Shown here piece after piece: positions 61,367-64,000 of a stretch of DNA of 64,000 bases. The notes beneath the pieces were generated by a model. It was not told where the DNA came from. It did not search any database and saw only the letters and a list, made by a program, of their open reading frames with translations. Numbering within the stretch: the stretch's first letter is position 1; each line of letters begins with the position of its first letter. The position numbers were made by a program, and so were the translations under genes. Origin of the DNA: Beta vulgaris subsp. vulgaris (taxonomy: Eukaryota; Streptophyta; Magnoliopsida; Caryophyllales; Amaranthaceae); assembly GCF_026745355.1 (NCBI RefSeq), contig NC_079202.1, positions 63,229,470 to 63,293,469 on the forward strand, read 5' to 3'.

Positions 61367-62189
61367 AATCCCCGCAGAGCGTGTAGGATGATCTTAACTT
61401 TTTAGTAGTGTGAAGAATACCCATTTTTATCTTTAAACAACTTATCTTGTCTGACATTTTCTTAATTTTGCCTTAAGTTGTGTGAAAAAACTTAATTATT
61501 TCATCTAAATTTATTTAATCTTATCTAAATTTTTCCAAACTTATATTATCATAGTTATTTCAAAATAAGTTGAAGTAAACTGACGTTTATAGGTTGGTTT
61601 TCACTTTTTTTTAACCTAATTCAATTTCTTGAACACATAGATGAACTCTTATCTTACTTCTCTCACATTAACTTTATTTTTTTTCAAAAAAACTTTTAGT
61701 ATTATATATTGATCATGGATATGTTTTTTTTATGATAATTATATTAGCCTATCTATACCACTTTGGGACTAAAGATTGAGTATTTGAGTTGTTATTGTTT
61801 TTGTTATATGTAATCTCTAATCATGATCATGGTGTGTTATATTTTTTTCAACAAAATCATCTTTTTATTTCTTGTTTGGTGATAAAATAAACTTGCATTA
61901 CAATTATTATTACATTTTCAACTTTTCATGAAAGGGCTAGCATCTCATGTTCATGGTGTTGTACTCATTTTCAAAAGTGAATAATATTAAAAAACTTATT
62001 AGACCAATGTACCCATTGACTTGAAATTAGGTAATCTTTAAATTGATAATATTATATAAGTTTGACAGGAGTGATGAAAAACTTAAAGTTGTTGTACCAA
62101 TGTACCCATTGGCTTGAAATTAGCTAATCTTTTGTTTTATATTCAAAATTTCATGTTTTGACTTTTGAGTATCTTGTATTAGTAAAATC

Positions 62190-63590
62190 ATCTTCCTATC
62201 CTGATTATGATTTAAGAATATTATTTTAAGGGTAATTAATAACTTAGTTTTCCTCCGCTAATAAAAAGAGGAGCTCTATTCTTTTCTACCTTATATTTGC
62301 TTATCTGAATTTATCTTAAGTTATTTGAACTTATATAACTTTAATAGTCCTTATTAAACTTTATTCAAACTTAAATGAACTTATTTAAATTATTAGACAT
62401 TATTAAGTTTGTCAGACGTTATGAGGTTTTGTTTTGGAACTTTTGATGCAGAAATTTTTAAGGTCAATTCAACTCTCTAGTTTTTTATTTGTTTTAAATG
62501 TCAGAATGTAAGCTGAATTTTCACTCTGCTTTCGCAAAGAAATGGTAGGATTTTTTGTACATATTTGTTGAATTGTTGTCTATGGTAATGTTATTATTGC
62601 TTAGTACCTATAGAGTTAAGGAATAGGACTATAAGAAGTTCATATTAGTTGTAATTTTGGTTACTGACTATAGAAGTTCATATAGATGAAACTCTAAGGA
62701 TTATTTTTATCATTATTTTGCGTAAAACAAATAGCATAAAAATTATGATAAACTAAATTGGTTTCCTACAAAGCATGTTATTAAGTTAGAAATCTAGTAT
62801 GTTAAAAAGAATAACAAAAAAGGAAATCGACCAAGGAAGTTCAGATTAATATCCAAATAAATTTCACATTGACGAACCATAATAAATACCCAAATCCAAT
62901 ATACATATGAAAATATCAATTTTAATCCACAACACACAATTTAAATTGGAGTTTAATGAATTGTTAACATTAATTGTATAGACCAGATTATAAACTCAAA
63001 TTGAATTAGAATAAAAATGATGCAAACCCAATCTTCATTCTTTCTCCTTCCACGGTTCCAGCAAACAACATTCAGTATTTTTATTCTAGTAGTCAAGAGG
63101 CATTTCACCTTCTTCTATTTCCTCCTTTAACTCTCCTCCACATTCCATCAAACATCTTGTGTGCATCCCTTCGTTCTTCCACCATCATCTCTGTTCTTCA
63201 TCTGCAACTACAAACCCACCACTTTTTCTCTCATCCCCTAAGATCATAATTCATTTTGTGGTGATCTATTTTGTTCCTCATGCTGGTGTTGCTCGTGATT
63301 TTGTTCTGCCACGGCTGTACATCTGCATGTATTGGGTGCGTTGCGCCGCCGTGAGCTGGTGCAGTATTGCCGACGATTTTTAGCTCTTCGATCTTCCTCT
63401 TCTATTTGTATTGTGTTGTAAGTGAATTTTCATCCTTGAGGTTATGAAATGTCGGTTGAGATTTGGTGCTTTTTTTTTTTTACTCTGCTACGAAATTTGG
63501 AAATCAACTTGCGGCCACTACCACCACCGCTTTCGCTGCCATGCTTATGTTCGTGTTTTCTCTGTTCATGTCTTCCTCATTCATATTTTT
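62190..63590. other. C2-specific segment, possible captured sequence
   Basis: Absent from Helitron C. The part at about 63030-63560 is richer in GC and pyrimidines, with gene-like composition and short open frames (63159-63383). I do not recognise any protein. It may be a captured host gene fragment, as Helitrons often carry, or an unrelated insertion. Confidence 0.35.
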
Positions 63591-64000
63591 CATTGTATTT
63601 TCTCTCTCCTATAAATTGGTATTTAGCTTGAAAATAATTACATAACTGGTTTTTGTGAAAATAATAACAATGACCGCTAAGATAATATTTGATTTGTTTC
63701 CTTAATTGATCAATGGTTGATTGATTCCTTTGGCTATTGTAATTGATATTATTTCCTTGATTGTTACACAATCGGAGGAATTAATTGGCTATTTTTAAAA
63801 TTTGGATCACCAACATTTTTCATAGTTAATTGTTTACCAAAAAAGGTAAAAACTGAAAGAACATAATTTCTCCGAATAAGCAAGAGTATAATGCACACTG
63901 TGAAGGGTGATTAGTAGAAGAGCAATGCCACGTGGCATAAGCAAGCATTAGGTTGAAAAGTTGAGAGTGAAGGAGAACAGAGGAAGGTTGAGGTCTTGCC

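Larger units (their letters stand above)
58543..64000 (-). mobile_element. Helitron C2, longer copy of C (continues past window)
   Basis: The 3' end, in reverse, has hairpin CCCGTGCATAATGCACGGG, then CCAAAACCTAG at 58543, as in C. Homology to C runs through 62180. About 1.4 kb absent from C follows (about 62190-63590), and C-like sequence returns to the window end (GCAATGCCACGTGGCATAAG). It also holds extra sequence around the N gap. The 5' end lies beyond base 64000. Confidence 0.8.

Noticed and set aside
60321..61457. Open frames of about 360 codons on both strands
   Set aside because: They are produced by the run of N and are not real.

Overview
This is a plant nuclear genomic window. The evidence is spliced eukaryotic genes with GT-AG introns, very AT-rich intergenic DNA, L1-type and RTE-type LINEs, Stowaway and Tourist MITEs, and plant Helitrons with a terminal hairpin plus CTAG. 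The genes are of dicot type. Abundant TGAACTGAAC-rich repeats make me suspect a Caryophyllales/Amaranthaceae genome, but that is a guess.

Gene-bearing left third (about 3.2-19.3 kb). There are two intact host genes. STOP1-like (+ strand, CDS 5423-6964, with a 1.6 kb intron in the 5' UTR) encodes the C2H2 factor for proton and aluminium tolerance. eIF2B delta (- strand, seven coding exons from 19263 down to 12051) encodes a subunit of the guanine nucleotide exchange factor that recycles eIF2. All seven exons join in phase to give 630 residues. Between them lies a graveyard. It holds two remnants of a convergent gene resembling PARALLEL SPINDLE 1 (PS1) on the - strand, a duplicated scrap of the STOP1 3' end, and a decayed copy of a BED-finger/hAT-type transposase-derived gene. 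The order STOP1, PS1 remnant, STOP1 remnant, PS1 remnant points to a tandem duplication of a STOP1/PS1 convergent pair followed by decay.

Transposon-rich middle (19.4-45 kb). A - strand Helitron (20650-27956) is interrupted by a 741 bp element with an 11 bp target duplication and by a second, + strand Helitron (22717-26627) that carries a broken Pif1-type Helitron helicase. Two 5'-truncated LINEs follow (an RTE type at 29600-30747 and an L1 type at 30775-31755), each with an 11 bp target-site duplication. A Tourist-like MITE (32805-33152) comes next. Then comes a full-length L1-type LINE (37308-42910) with both ORFs open, a poly(A) tail and a 16 bp target duplication. Right after it lies an inverted AGTAACCCC minisatellite.

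Helitron cluster (45.1-64 kb). Two nearly identical Helitrons (A, 45148-48112, +; A', 52128-55085, -) form a roughly 3 kb-arm inverted repeat around a third Helitron (C, 48289-52127, -). A second, larger copy of C (C2) starts at 58543, contains an assembly gap of 999 N and runs off the window. Between A' and C2 is a multi-exon gene for an RPA70-like OB-fold protein (55593-57384), the accessory protein type known from plant Helitrons. A and A' each sit three bases inside the 5' end of another Helitron, which is the most unusual structural feature here.

No rRNA, CRISPR array or convincing tRNA gene was seen. All calls are by eye; no search was run.
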